From NCBI RefSeq assembly GCF_004216915.1, contig NZ_SGXD01000006.1:58784-122783 (forward strand): a stretch of 64,000 bases of DNA, in the 5' to 3' direction. Of the stretch, positions 37,536 to 46,093 are shown one piece after another; the first letter of the stretch is position 1; each line of letters opens with the position of its first letter. Under the pieces are notes generated by a model. It saw only the letters and a program-made list of their open reading frames with translations, was not told the origin of the DNA and searched no databases. Made by a program: the position numbers and the translations under genes. This stretch comes from Motilibacter rhizosphaerae (GTDB taxonomy: Bacteria; Actinomycetota; Actinomycetes; Motilibacterales; Motilibacteraceae).

Positions 37536-38039
37536 GTGACCAGCGCGGTCGAGGTACGCAGGGCGCGGACGAGCGACGTCCCCTCGATCCGCACGCTCAT
37601 CGACGCGTACGCCCGGGAGCGGCGGCTGCTCTCCAAGGCGACGGTGACGCTCTACGAGGACGTCCAGGAGTTCTACGTCGCCGACCTCGAGGGCCGCGTC
37701 GTCGGCTGCGGGGCGCTCCACGTGCTGTGGGAGGACCTCGCCGAGGTGCGCACCCTCGCCGTCTCCGACGACGTGCGCGGCATGGGGGTCGGGGGCGCCC
37801 TGCTCGCCACCCTGCTCGAGACCGCGCGCGGTCTCGGCGTCGCGAAGGTGTTCTGCCTCACCTTCGAGGTCGGGTTCTTCGCGCGCTACGGCTTCACCGA
37901 GATCGAGGGCACACCGGTCGACCCCAAGGTCTACGCCGCGCTCCTCGAGTCCTACGACGAGGGCGTCGCGGAGTTCCTCGACCTCGAGCGGGTCAAGCCC
38001 AACACCCTCGGCAACACGCGGATGCTCATCACGCTCTGA
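37536..38039 (+). CDS. argA: Amino-acid N-acetyltransferase (short ArgA-type GNAT)
   Basis: A 167-residue GNAT protein resembling the stand-alone N-acetylglutamate synthase of actinobacteria (the Rv2747 type). The acetyl-CoA loop is VRGMGVGGALLATLLETA. DLEGRVVGCGALHVLWEDLAEVRTLAV and the C-terminal FFARYGFTEIEG are typical. It would supply N-acetylglutamate for arginine synthesis. It lies four bases after lysS and overlaps the convergent oxidoreductase gene by 11 bases. Confidence 0.82.
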   Translation: MTSAVEVRRARTSDVPSIRTLIDAYARERRLLSKATVTLYEDVQEFYVADLEGRVVGCGALHVLWEDLAEVRTLAVSDDVRGMGVGGALLATLLETARGLGVAKVFCLTFEVGFFARYGFTEIEGTPVDPKVYAALLESYDEGVAEFLDLERVKPNTLGNTRMLITL

Positions 38040-39099
38040 GCGGCTCGACCACCACGAGGGGAGCGCCCGGCTCGGCCGCGCGGGCCATCGCGGCGGGCAG
38101 GTCCGCGAGCGGGCGCGTCTCCACCGGGACGGCGGCGAGGTCGAGCAGGCCGGCGGCGACGAGCTGCAGCAGCCTGGCCGGAGCGTCCGGCGGGTGCATG
38201 AAGCTGCCCAGCACCTCCTTGCCGCCGCGGAGCAGCCCGGCGTAGTCCAGCGGCAGCGGCACGGTCATGCTCCCGCTGAGCACCAGCCGACCGCCCCGGC
38301 GCAGCGCGGCCAGCGCGGCGAGCACGCCGTCCGCGGACGACGCCCGCCCCGCGCTGTCCAGGGCGAGGTCGACCACGCCGCCGGCGGCCTCGCGGAGAGC
38401 GGCGGCGTCCGCGGCCACGTCGCCCGTCATGGGGACGGCCCGGACGCGGTCGAGCGTCCCGAGCCGGTCCAGCACCTCCCGGTTGCGCCCGGCCGCCACG
38501 ACCCGCGCCGCGCCCATCGCCAGCGCGACCAGGACGCCGGCCGAGCCGAAGGCGCCCGTCGCCCCGTGCACGACCACGGTCTCGCCCGCGGCCAGGCGCC
38601 CGCGGAGGAGGGCGCCGTACGGCACGACCAGGCGGCTCACGGCTGCCAGCGACGCCGAGGGGACCGCGTCCAGCCCGCTCGGCACCGCGGTGACGGTCGC
38701 GGCGGGGGCCACGGCGTACTCCGCGAGCGTGCCGTCGGCCCACAGCTCCAGCAGGCCCTCGCTGCCCGGCTCGGCGGTCAGGGCGACGAGCGCCTCGGGC
38801 GGCTCGGGGGCGGTCTCCGCCGCCACGACGTACGGCGTGGTGAGGACCCGTCGGCCCGGCCGCAGGGTGAGCACGCCCTGCCCGACCGCCTCCACGGTGC
38901 CGACGGCGGAGGTGCCGGGGGTGAAGGGCCCGGGCGGCGGCCGGTAGGTCGTCAGCCGCCCCGAGACGTAGTCGCCCAGGTAGGCCAGCAGCGGCGAGGC
39001 CTCGACCCGGACGAGCACAGCGCCGGGGCCGGCGCTCGGCTGCGCCACGTCCTGCAGCTCGAGCGCGCCGCCGGGAGCCTCGAGCCGCCACGCGCGCAC
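38029..39099 (-). CDS. Zinc-independent MDR-family quinone oxidoreductase
   Basis: A 356-residue medium-chain dehydrogenase/reductase. The GroES-like N-domain has GTSAVGTVEAVGQG, and the Rossmann nucleotide motif is VVVHGATGAFGSAGVLVALAMGA. The structural zinc Cys cluster of alcohol dehydrogenases is absent, so it is closer to NADPH:quinone reductases. The substrate is unknown. The GTG start follows a -10 by six bases. Confidence 0.85.
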   Translation of the reverse strand: MRAWRLEAPGGALELQDVAQPSAGPGAVLVRVEASPLLAYLGDYVSGRLTTYRPPPGPFTPGTSAVGTVEAVGQGVLTLRPGRRVLTTPYVVAAETAPEPPEALVALTAEPGSEGLLELWADGTLAEYAVAPAATVTAVPSGLDAVPSASLAAVSRLVVPYGALLRGRLAAGETVVVHGATGAFGSAGVLVALAMGAARVVAAGRNREVLDRLGTLDRVRAVPMTGDVAADAAALREAAGGVVDLALDSAGRASSADGVLAALAALRRGGRLVLSGSMTVPLPLDYAGLLRGGKEVLGSFMHPPDAPARLLQLVAAGLLDLAAVPVETRPLADLPAAMARAAEPGAPLVVVEPLRA

Positions 39100-39105
39100 G
39101 CGGCG

Positions 39106-39111
39106 ACGCTA
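39106..39111 (-). promoter_or_regulatory. -10 element of oxidoreductase gene (leaderless)
   Basis: TAGCGT on the minus strand ends six bases before the GTG at 39099; no Shine-Dalgarno sequence. Confidence 0.5.
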
Positions 39112-39160
39112 CCGGCGGCGGGGACTGGGCCGCCAGGTCGAGCGCCGCCCGGAACGGCCG

Positions 39161-39166
39161 CACAAT
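39161..39166 (+). promoter_or_regulatory. Possible -10 of the small membrane peptide gene
   Basis: CACAAT ends six bases before the ATG at 39173, the same spacing as other leaderless starts. The first base deviates from consensus; GGAG also lies in the spacer. Confidence 0.35.
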
Positions 39167-39172
39167 GGAGCC

Positions 39173-39280
39173 ATGAGCGTCCTCGAAGCCGTCATCCCCA
39201 CCGTCGTCCTCACCACGGCCTTCATCGCGCTCCTGGTCGTCGCATTCCGCGCCACGGACGGCCACCACAAGGACGAGTGA
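39173..39280 (+). CDS. 35-residue single-pass membrane peptide
   Basis: A short frame starting MSVLEAVIPTVVLTTAF with one hydrophobic helix (about residues 5-24) followed by a charged tail FRATDGHHKDE. The hydrophobic/charged layout, the upstream -10-like CACAAT and its isolated position between the oxidoreductase and lsr2 genes support a real small protein. No family is recognised and no function is proposed. Confidence 0.6.
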   Translation: MSVLEAVIPTVVLTTAFIALLVVAFRATDGHHKDE

Positions 39281-39360
39281 ATGCCGCTCCGCCCATTCCG
39301 GCGCACCGCACGTGGCCATTCCCGATAGGCGGGCGGCATGTTGCGCCGGCGTTTCTGCGC

Positions 39361-39366
39361 TATTCT
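39361..39366 (+). promoter_or_regulatory. -10 element of lsr2
   Basis: TATTCT is the most AT-rich hexamer of the region, about 47 bases before the lsr2 ATG. A -35 at proper spacing is not clear; TTGCGC at 39341 is only 14 bases away. Confidence 0.4.
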
Positions 39367-39412
39367 CTGGAATGCCGCGGAGGGGGTTCCGCGCACGACG
39401 ACAGGACGGACA

Positions 39413-39760
39413 ATGGCGCAGCGCACGATCGTCACCCTCGAGGACGACATCGACGGCGGCGAGGCGGAGGAGACCGTCACCTTCGCCCTCGACGGGGTGA
39501 CCTACGAGATCGACCTCAACGAGGCCAACGCGGCGCGGCTGCGCGACGCCCTCGCGCCGTACGTCGGGGCCGGCCGCCGCGTGGGGGGCCGCTCGTCGGC
39601 CGCCGCCCGCCCGGCCGCCCGGCCCGCCCGCGCCGCGAGCTCCCCCAAGCAGGACACCGGCGCGGTGCGCGAGTGGGCCCGGGCCAACGGCTTCACGGTC
39701 AGCGACCGCGGCCGCATCCCCGGCAACGTCGTCCAGGCCTTCGAGCAGGCCCACTCCTGA
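39413..39760 (+). CDS. lsr2: Nucleoid-associated silencer Lsr2
   Basis: Small H-NS-like protein that binds AT-rich DNA and silences acquired genes. At 115 residues it has the N-terminal dimerisation part (TIVTLEDDIDGGEAEETVTF, VTYEIDLN), an Ala/Arg-rich linker, and the C-terminal DNA-binding domain with the AT-hook-like RGRIPGNV. The ATG is chosen over an upstream in-frame ATG because homology begins at MAQRTIV. It is next to clpC, a common actinobacterial order. Confidence 0.96.
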   Translation: MAQRTIVTLEDDIDGGEAEETVTFALDGVTYEIDLNEANAARLRDALAPYVGAGRRVGGRSSAAARPAARPARAASSPKQDTGAVREWARANGFTVSDRGRIPGNVVQAFEQAHS

Positions 39761-39792
39761 CGCCCGCGGGCCGGCCCGCGCGGCCACGGCTC

Positions 39793-39806
39793 GTTCGCCG
39801 TTGGCG
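39793..39806 (+). promoter_or_regulatory. ClgR-type operator upstream of clpC
   Basis: GTTCGC-CGTTG-GCG matches the GTTCGC-N5-GCG consensus reported for ClgR in Streptomyces, and the surrounding CGTTCGCC/GGCGTACG adds partial dyad symmetry. It lies 186 bases before the clpC ATG. ClgR activates clp genes in actinobacteria. clgR itself is not in the window. Confidence 0.65.
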
Positions 39807-39926
39807 TACGACGCCCCGCTCGGGTCCCGGACTGGAATGGTCGACGTTGGGCACCCGTTGTCCATGACGACCCGAGGGCCCCGCGCCGCCGCAGGTGGCG
39901 CACTGCAGGGGCCCGACGTTCGGGGC

Positions 39927-39932
39927 TAGCAT
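39927..39932 (+). promoter_or_regulatory. -10 element of clpC
   Basis: TAGCAT about 60 bases before the clpC ATG; GAGGAGC serves as Shine-Dalgarno sequence just before the start. The -35 region is not clear. Confidence 0.4.
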
Positions 39933-39991
39933 GCGGAAGGACAGGCGCCCGTCCCGGGCGCAGGTCCGATCCGCCCCGTGAGGAGCGAGCG

Positions 39992-42481
39992 ATGTTCGAG
40001 AGGTTCACCGACCGCGCGCGGCGGGTCGTCGTCCTGGCACAGGAAGAAGCCAGGATGCTCAACCACAACTACATCGGGACCGAGCACATCCTGCTCGGCC
40101 TGATCCACGAGGGCGAGGGCGTCGCCGCGAAGGCGCTCGAGTCGCTCGGCATCTCCCTGGAGGCGGTGCGCTCCCAGGTCGAGGAGATCATCGGCCAGGG
40201 CCAGCAGGCGCCGTCCGGCCACATCCCCTTCACGCCCCGGGCGAAGAAGGTCCTGGAGCTCTCGCTGCGCGAGGCGCTCCAGCTCGGCCACAACTACATC
40301 GGCACCGAGCACATCCTGCTGGGCCTCATCCGCGAGGGCGAGGGCGTCGCCGCCCAGGTCCTCGTCAAGCTCGGGGCGGACCTCAACCGCGTCCGCCAGC
40401 AGGTCATCCAGCTCCTGTCCGGCTACCAGGGCAAGGAGACGGCGACCGCCGGCGGCCCCGCCGAGGGCGCACCCTCGACCTCGCTCGTGCTCGACCAGTT
40501 CGGCCGCAACCTGACGCAGGCCGCTCGGGAGGGCAAGCTCGACCCGGTCATCGGGCGCGAGAAGGAGATCGAGCGGGTCATGCAGGTGCTGTCCCGCCGC
40601 ACCAAGAACAACCCCGTCCTCATCGGCGAGCCCGGCGTCGGCAAGACCGCCGTCGTGGAGGGCCTCTCGCAGGCCATCGTCAAGGGCGAGGTCCCCGAGA
40701 CGCTCAAGGACAAGCAGCTCTACACCCTCGACCTGGGGGCCCTCGTCGCCGGCTCGCGCTACCGCGGCGACTTCGAGGAGCGGCTGAAGAAGGTCCTCAA
40801 GGAGATCCGCACCCGCGGCGACATCATCCTGTTCATCGACGAGCTGCACACGCTCGTGGGTGCGGGTGCCGCCGAGGGCGCGATCGACGCCGCCTCGATC
40901 CTCAAGCCGATGCTCGCCCGCGGCGAGCTGCAGACGATCGGCGCGACGACGCTCGACGAGTACCGCAAGCACCTCGAGAAGGACGCGGCGCTCGAGCGCC
41001 GCTTCCAGCCGATCCAGGTGGCGGAGCCCTCGCTCCCGCACACCATCGAGATCCTCAAGGGCCTGCGCGACCGCTACGAGGCGCACCACCGCGTGTCGAT
41101 CACCGACGCCGCGCTGGTCGCCGCCGCGACGCTCGCCGACCGCTACATCTCCGACCGCTTCCTCCCGGACAAGGCGATCGACCTCATCGACGAGGCCGGC
41201 TCGCGCATGCGCATCCGCCGCATGACCGCGCCGCCGGACCTGCGCGAGTACGACGAGCGCATCGCCGGCGTCCGCCGCGAGAAGGAGTCCGCGATCGACG
41301 CGCAGGACTTCGAGAAGGCTGCGCGCCTGCGCGACGAGGAGAAGCGCCTGCTCGGCGACAAGGCGCAGCGCGAGAAGGAGTGGAAGGCCGGCGACATGGA
41401 CGTCGTGGCCGAGGTCGACGAGGAGCTCATCGCCGAGGTCCTCGCCACGGCGACGGGCATCCCGGTCTTCAAGCTGACCGAGGAGGAGAGCGCCCGCCTG
41501 CTCCGCATGGAGGACGAGCTCCACAAGCGCGTCATCGGCCAGGAGCAGGCCATCAAGGCCCTCGCCCAGGCGATCCGGCGCACCCGCGCCGGGCTCAAGG
41601 ACCCGAAGCGCCCCGGTGGCTCGTTCATCTTCGCCGGCCCGTCCGGCGTCGGGAAGACCGAGCTGTCCAAGACGCTCGCCGAGTTCCTCTTCGGCGACGA
41701 GGACGCGCTGATCGCGCTCGACATGAGCGAGTTCTCCGAGAAGCACACGGTCTCGCGGCTGTTCGGCTCCCCGCCCGGCTACGTCGGCTACGAGGAGGGC
41801 GGGCAGCTCACCGAGAAGGTGCGGCGCAAGCCGTTCTCGGTGGTCCTGTTCGACGAGGTCGAGAAGGCCCACCCGGACATCTTCAACTCGCTGCTGCAGA
41901 TCCTGGAGGACGGTCGCCTGACCGATTCCCAGGGGCGGGTCGTCGACTTCAAGAACACTGTCATCATCATGACGACCAACCTCGGCACGAGGGACATCTC
42001 CAAGGGCTTCAACCTGGGCTTCGCCGCCACCGGCGACACCCAGACCGGCTACGAGCGGATGAAGGCCAAGGTCCAGGACGAGCTCAAGCAGCACTTCCGT
42101 CCCGAGTTCCTCAACCGCATCGACGACATCGTCGTCTTCCACCAGCTCACCGAGAAGGAGATCATCCAGATCGTCGACCTGATGCTCGCCCGTCTCGACG
42201 AGCGGCTGAAGGACAAGGACATGGGGCTCGAGCTGACGCAGAGCGCCAAGCAGCTCCTCGCGGCCCGTGGCTACGACCCCGTGCTGGGAGCCCGGCCGCT
42301 GCGCCGGACCATCCAGCGCGAGATCGAGGACGCCCTGTCCGAGAAGATCCTGTTCGGCGAGCTCAAGGCCGGCGAGATCGTGCTGGTCGACACCGACGGC
42401 GAGGGCGAGGGCGCGACCTTCACCTTCCGCGGCGAGGCCAAGCCGCCGCTGCCGGAGGTCGGGCTCACGAAGTCGCTGTAG
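39992..42481 (+). CDS. clpC: Clp protease ATPase subunit ClpC
   Basis: Hsp100 unfoldase that feeds substrates to ClpP. An 829-residue protein. The N-domain has two Clp repeats ([12 protein letters not shown] occurs twice, about residues 28 and 103). D1 has Walker A GEPGVGKT, a UVR/M-domain region ([19 protein letters not shown]) follows, and D2 has Walker [11 protein letters not shown] and the arginine finger in [10 protein letters not shown]. The ATG has GAGGAGC upstream, and an operator matching ClgR is upstream. A strong terminator follows. Confidence 0.98.
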   Translation: MFERFTDRARRVVVLAQEEARMLNHNYIGTEHILLGLIHEGEGVAAKALESLGISLEAVRSQVEEIIGQGQQAPSGHIPFTPRAKKVLELSLREALQLGHNYIGTEHILLGLIREGEGVAAQVLVKLGADLNRVRQQVIQLLSGYQGKETATAGGPAEGAPSTSLVLDQFGRNLTQAAREGKLDPVIGREKEIERVMQVLSRRTKNNPVLIGEPGVGKTAVVEGLSQAIVKGEVPETLKDKQLYTLDLGALVAGSRYRGDFEERLKKVLKEIRTRGDIILFIDELHTLVGAGAAEGAIDAASILKPMLARGELQTIGATTLDEYRKHLEKDAALERRFQPIQVAEPSLPHTIEILKGLRDRYEAHHRVSITDAALVAAATLADRYISDRFLPDKAIDLIDEAGSRMRIRRMTAPPDLREYDERIAGVRREKESAIDAQDFEKAARLRDEEKRLLGDKAQREKEWKAGDMDVVAEVDEELIAEVLATATGIPVFKLTEEESARLLRMEDELHKRVIGQEQAIKALAQAIRRTRAGLKDPKRPGGSFIFAGPSGVGKTELSKTLAEFLFGDEDALIALDMSEFSEKHTVSRLFGSPPGYVGYEEGGQLTEKVRRKPFSVVLFDEVEKAHPDIFNSLLQILEDGRLTDSQGRVVDFKNTVIIMTTNLGTRDISKGFNLGFAATGDTQTGYERMKAKVQDELKQHFRPEFLNRIDDIVVFHQLTEKEIIQIVDLMLARLDERLKDKDMGLELTQSAKQLLAARGYDPVLGARPLRRTIQREIEDALSEKILFGELKAGEIVLVDTDGEGEGATFTFRGEAKPPLPEVGLTKSL

Positions 42482-42499
42482 CCCGGCGCCAGCGCTGGT

Positions 42500-42537
42500 C
42501 ACGAGGGCCGCACCCCGCGAGGGGTGCGGCCCTCGTG
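42500..42537. terminator. clpC terminator, 17-bp stem with GCGA loop
   Basis: CACGAGGGCCGCACCCC and its exact complement form a perfect 17-bp stem closed by GCGA, a GNRA-type tetraloop. It separates clpC from the convergent kinase-PAS gene and can act both ways. Confidence 0.87.
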
Positions 42538-42599
42538 CCGTCCGTGCTGGTCGAGCCGTCCGTGCCGGTCGGGGGGCGAGGGCGGGGAGTCGCGCGCGG

Positions 42600-43889
42600 T
42601 CAGGCGGTCGTGAACGGCGTGAGCGTGCCCACGACGACGGTCCGCCCGCCCTCGAGCCGCTCCGGCTCCAGCTCCAGCAGCACCTCGACCTCGCTGCCGT
42701 CGCGGCGCCGAGCGGGCACCCTCACGCTGTGCCCGACGAGGTGCCGCTCGCCGGTGAGCAGGAAGCGCACGAAGCCCGCGATGTGGGCCTCGTGCAGCCG
42801 CGGGGGGATGATGACGACCAGGCGGCGCCCGACGAGCTCCTCCGCCGGCCACCCGAGCAGCTGCTCGGCCGCAGGGCTCACCGCGAGGATCCGCCCCGCG
42901 TCGTCGCTCGCGACCTGCGCGGCCCGGCTCGCGACCACGCGGGCGCCGTCCCACTCGGGGCGCGCGCGCTCGGTCGCCTCGTCGGCGGCCTCGAGCGGCG
43001 TCCACGCGGTGGGTGCCGCGCCGGTGAGCTGGTCGAGGACCTCCTGCAGGACCCAGCGCCGCATCCGCCGGATCTCCGGCTGGCTCGGCGGCGCCAGCAG
43101 CTCGCCGCGCGCCGCCTGCCGGACGGCGCGGTCGAGGGCGGCCCCCAGCGCGCGGAAGCGCGGCGCGGCGTCGCCGGGCACCTCGATCTCGAGGTCCAGC
43201 ACCTGCCGGTCGGTGCGCAGCTGGTCCGAGGTGCCGCCCGTCAGCAGGGTCAGCGCGTCGTTGCCGGCGGCTGCCTCGTCGGCCAGCTCCCGCGAGCCGC
43301 TCCGCTCGTCGAGGCAGGTGATGAGGTGCTCGCGCAGCAGCGAGGACGCGTGCTCCAGCAGGGTCCGGAACAGCGCGGCGCGGACGTGGAGCAGGCGGAC
43401 GGCCGTGGTCTCGGGCGCGACACCGGCCGCGTCGGGTGCGCCCCCGCCGGGCTCCTCGCGCAGCGACCCGCCGGTACGCCCGCCGAGGGTGAACCACACG
43501 ACCTTGCCGCCGCTGCTCGTCCGCCGGGCGCCGGAGTCCGTCGCCAGCGCCTCGACCAGCTCGAGCCCCCGCCCCGTCGTGCCCTCGCTGGCGAAGCTCC
43601 GCTGGACGGGCAGGTGCGGGCTGTGGTCGGAGACCTCGACGAGCACGCCCCGGGAGTCGACGGTCACGGTGACGCCGACCGACGAGCGGGCGTGGACGAC
43701 TGCGTTGGTGACGAGCTCGGTGACGAGCAGGCTGGCGGTGTCGACGTCGTCCTCGGGGGAGCCGGCGGTGCGCAGCGCGTCGGCGACGGCGTGCCGGGCC
43801 CTCCGCACGCTCGCCGGCTCTGCGCTCAGCTCGACCTCGCGGTGCACGAGGTCGGGCTCCGGTCCCCCCACCACCTGCGTCCCCCTCAC
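42600..43889 (-). CDS. RsbW-like anti-sigma kinase fused to a PAS domain
   Basis: A 429-residue protein. Residues ~20-145 form a HATPase_c_2 domain (SLLVTELVTNAVVHARSS, VEVSDHSPHLP, TTGRGLELVEALA) like anti-sigma serine kinases. The middle (~165-310) is helical and of unknown family. The C-terminus is a PAS domain (GRILAVSPAAEQLLGWPAEELVGRRL). There is no SpoIIE phosphatase domain and no sigma factor gene nearby. It may regulate a sigma factor in response to a PAS signal. The GTG start at 43889 is tentative. Confidence 0.78.
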   Translation of the reverse strand: MRGTQVVGGPEPDLVHREVELSAEPASVRRARHAVADALRTAGSPEDDVDTASLLVTELVTNAVVHARSSVGVTVTVDSRGVLVEVSDHSPHLPVQRSFASEGTTGRGLELVEALATDSGARRTSSGGKVVWFTLGGRTGGSLREEPGGGAPDAAGVAPETTAVRLLHVRAALFRTLLEHASSLLREHLITCLDERSGSRELADEAAAGNDALTLLTGGTSDQLRTDRQVLDLEIEVPGDAAPRFRALGAALDRAVRQAARGELLAPPSQPEIRRMRRWVLQEVLDQLTGAAPTAWTPLEAADEATERARPEWDGARVVASRAAQVASDDAGRILAVSPAAEQLLGWPAEELVGRRLVVIIPPRLHEAHIAGFVRFLLTGERHLVGHSVRVPARRRDGSEVEVLLELEPERLEGGRTVVVGTLTPFTTA

Positions 43890-43929
43890 GCTGCCCGACC
43901 GGTGAGTACCCCGCGTCCCGCGTCCCCAC

Positions 43930-44835
43930 TCATCCGGCTGCCGCGCCCCAGCGTCCGGGCAGCGCGTACGCCCCGCCGGGGAGCTCCTCGACGAGCCCGT
44001 CGTGGAGCAGCCCGGCCAGCGCGCGCTCGCGCTGGACCTCCTCCGGCCAGGCGTCCTCGAGCCGCGCCCGAGGGACGGCGCCCGGAGCCGCGCGCAGCAC
44101 GGCGAGCAGCGTGCCGCGGGCCTGCCGGTCGGTCCCCTCCCAGACCTGCGCCCGCCGGGGCGGCCCGGTCTCCGGCCGCCCGGCGGCGAGCCAGCGGCAG
44201 CGCGTGGCCAGCGGGCAGTCCCCGCAGCGCGGGGCCCGGGCGGTGCAGACGAGGGCGCCGAGCTCCATGACGCCGACCGACCACCTCGCGGCCTGCCGCC
44301 CGTCGGCCGGCAGCAGCGCCTCCGCCCGCTCGCGCTCTGCCCGGGTGATCGCTGGGCGGGGCGCGGCGACCCCGTCGAGGACCCGGCCGAGCACCCGCCG
44401 CACGTTGGTGTCGAGCACGGCGTGGCGCCCACCGTGCGCGAAGGCCGCGACGGCGGCAGCGGTGTAGTCGCCCACTCCCGGCAGGGCACGCAGCGCCGCG
44501 TGGTCGGCCGGCACCTCGCCGCCGTGCTGCTCGACCACGGCCCGCGCCGCGGCGTGCAGCCGCAGCGCGCGGCGCGGGTAGCCGAGCCGGCCCCACGCGT
44601 GCACGGCGTCGCCAGGCGTCGCGGCCGCGAGGGCTGCGGGCGTCGGCCACCGCTCGCACCACTCCCGCCACACGGGGAGCACCCGCGCCACCGGCGTCTG
44701 CTGGAGCATGACCTCGCTGACGAGCACCGACCAGGCGCTGGCGCCGGGCTCGCGCCAGGGCAGGTCGCGGGCCGAGGCGGCGTACCAGTCGGTGACGACC
44801 TCGACGATCTCGGCGGCGTCGGGCGGTCGGTCCAT
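43930..44835 (-). CDS. mutY: A/G-specific adenine glycosylase MutY
   Basis: Removes adenine mispaired with 8-oxoguanine. A 301-residue protein with VSEVMLQQTPV, the helix-hairpin-helix LPGVGDYTAAAV, catalytic Asp in LDTNVRR, and an iron-sulfur loop with four Cys spaced C-x6-C-x2-C-x5-C in CTARAPRCGDCPLATRC. The C-terminal part is shorter than in enzymes with a full MutT-like domain. ATG 44835 follows TACGAT by nine bases. Confidence 0.94.
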   Translation of the reverse strand: MDRPPDAAEIVEVVTDWYAASARDLPWREPGASAWSVLVSEVMLQQTPVARVLPVWREWCERWPTPAALAAATPGDAVHAWGRLGYPRRALRLHAAARAVVEQHGGEVPADHAALRALPGVGDYTAAAVAAFAHGGRHAVLDTNVRRVLGRVLDGVAAPRPAITRAERERAEALLPADGRQAARWSVGVMELGALVCTARAPRCGDCPLATRCRWLAAGRPETGPPRRAQVWEGTDRQARGTLLAVLRAAPGAVPRARLEDAWPEEVQRERALAGLLHDGLVEELPGGAYALPGRWGAAAG

Positions 44836-44844
44836 CGCGCGCGC

Positions 44845-44850
44845 ATCGTA
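44845..44850 (-). promoter_or_regulatory. -10 element of mutY
   Basis: TACGAT on the minus strand, nine bases before the mutY ATG; a nearly leaderless message is inferred. Confidence 0.42.
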
Positions 44851-44904
44851 CGCCGGACCGCCCCCCTGACGGCGTGGCAGCGTGCCCCGGCGCGGCGCCG
44901 GCCG

Positions 44905-44910
44905 TAGCCT
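44905..44910 (+). promoter_or_regulatory. -10 element (leaderless) of the membrane-anchored protein gene
   Basis: TAGCCT ends six bases before the GTG at 44917; no Shine-Dalgarno sequence. It lies in an 81-base divergent gap with mutY. Confidence 0.5.
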
Positions 44911-44916
44911 CCGAGC

Positions 44917-45633
44917 GTGGTGATGCAGCCCGTCGGCCCGGAGCCGCCGACCGTCTACTGGCGGCGGCGCGCCCTCGTGCTCGGCGGCCTCGTCGTCGTG
45001 CTGGCCCTGCTGCTCGCCTACTGCACCAGGGGTGGCGGTGGCAGCGGGGGCAGCGCCAGCAGCAGCGCGAGCTCCTCCTCCGCAGCGTCCGACGGGGCGT
45101 CCGACGGGGCGTCGGTGGACGCCGTCGGCGGCGGGCTGGAGCCGAGCGCCCCCGCGGACGACGCCTCCTCGGCCGCGAGCGGCGAGCCCGCGGCGTCCGG
45201 TGCGAGCACCGCCGAGGCCTCGGCGAGCGCAACCCCTGCGGCCGGCGGGACCTGCGCGGACTCCGCGATCACGGTCAGCGTGCGGACCGACGCCCGGGCG
45301 TACGCCGTCGGCGGGCGCCCGCACATCAGCCTGAGCGTCACTAACTCCTCGCGCGCGGCCTGCCGGCGCGACGTCGGCTCCGCCGCCCTCTCCGTCGTCG
45401 TCCGCTCCGGCGCCGACCGGGTGTGGAGCTCGGACGACTGCGGCGGCAAGGGGACGAGCCGGGTCACCCCGCTGGCGGCGGGGGCGGCGTACTCCACGTC
45501 GGTCACCTGGTCCGGCAAGCGCTCCGCGCCGGGGGAGTGCGGCGCCCGCCCGGCGGCGAAGGCCGGCACCTACACGGTGACGGCGTACGCCGGGCGCGCC
45601 GCGAGCACGCCGGTCCGCTTCGTCCTGCGCTGA
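44917..45633 (+). CDS. Membrane-anchored extracytoplasmic protein
   Basis: A 238-residue protein with one N-terminal TM helix (ALVLGGLVVVLALLLAYC), a long Gly/Ser/Ala-rich linker (~40-115) and a C-terminal beta domain (~118-238) with four Cys (GGTCADSAI, RAACRRDV, DDCGGKG, PGECGARP). Pairing of these Cys outside the cell is likely. The family resembles actinobacterial adhesion-like or DUF4232-like domains, but I do not recognise it with certainty. Confidence 0.7.
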   Translation: MVMQPVGPEPPTVYWRRRALVLGGLVVVLALLLAYCTRGGGGSGGSASSSASSSSAASDGASDGASVDAVGGGLEPSAPADDASSAASGEPAASGASTAEASASATPAAGGTCADSAITVSVRTDARAYAVGGRPHISLSVTNSSRAACRRDVGSAALSVVVRSGADRVWSSDDCGGKGTSRVTPLAAGAAYSTSVTWSGKRSAPGECGARPAAKAGTYTVTAYAGRAASTPVRFVLR

Positions 45634-45673
45634 CGCACGCCGTACGCTGCGGCGGGCGAAGGGAGGGCCGACC

Positions 45674-46093
45674 GTGGTGCAGTGGGTGACGTTCCTCGTC
45701 GGGCAGCGCGTCATGACGGTGCGCGACGACGAGATCGCGGACGTCGTGCGGGACGCGGTGGTCGAGCACCGCTCGGGCCTGCGCGCCCCGATCACGGCGT
45801 CGATGGACTACCACGACGGCCGTCTCGAGCTGGTGGACCTGCGCGAGCACGAGGCCCGGGCCGACGTCCTCGTGCTGCTGCGCCCGGCCGCCGGCGTCGT
45901 CGTCGACGGCGTGCTCGCCATGGTGGACGAGGACGCGCTCGAGGTCGAGGAGGCGGTCCCCGACGGGCTGCTCCCGCACTACGTCCGCGCCGTGCTGCGG
46001 CGCCCCGACGCCTCGGGCAGCCGGGTCTACTACGTCGACCTGGCGGCCTTCGCCGGGCTGCGCGCGCAGCGGCCGTCGCGCCCCGGCGCCTAG
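45674..46093 (+). CDS. CheW-like adaptor domain protein
   Basis: A 139-residue protein whose strand pattern resembles CheW: a short first strand (VTFLVGQRVMTV), DEIADVVRDAV, an ITASMDYHDGRLELVDLREHE segment like the INLRG-PVVDLR region, VVVDGVLAMVDEDALEVEEAVP like the VDxVxEV region, and a final YYVDLAAFAGL strand. If so it could couple a chemoreceptor to CheA. Divergent family members make this uncertain. GTG 45674 has GGGAGG upstream. The stop shares CTAG with the convergent MerR gene. Confidence 0.5.
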   Translation: MVQWVTFLVGQRVMTVRDDEIADVVRDAVVEHRSGLRAPITASMDYHDGRLELVDLREHEARADVLVLLRPAAGVVVDGVLAMVDEDALEVEEAVPDGLLPHYVRAVLRRPDASGSRVYYVDLAAFAGLRAQRPSRPGA

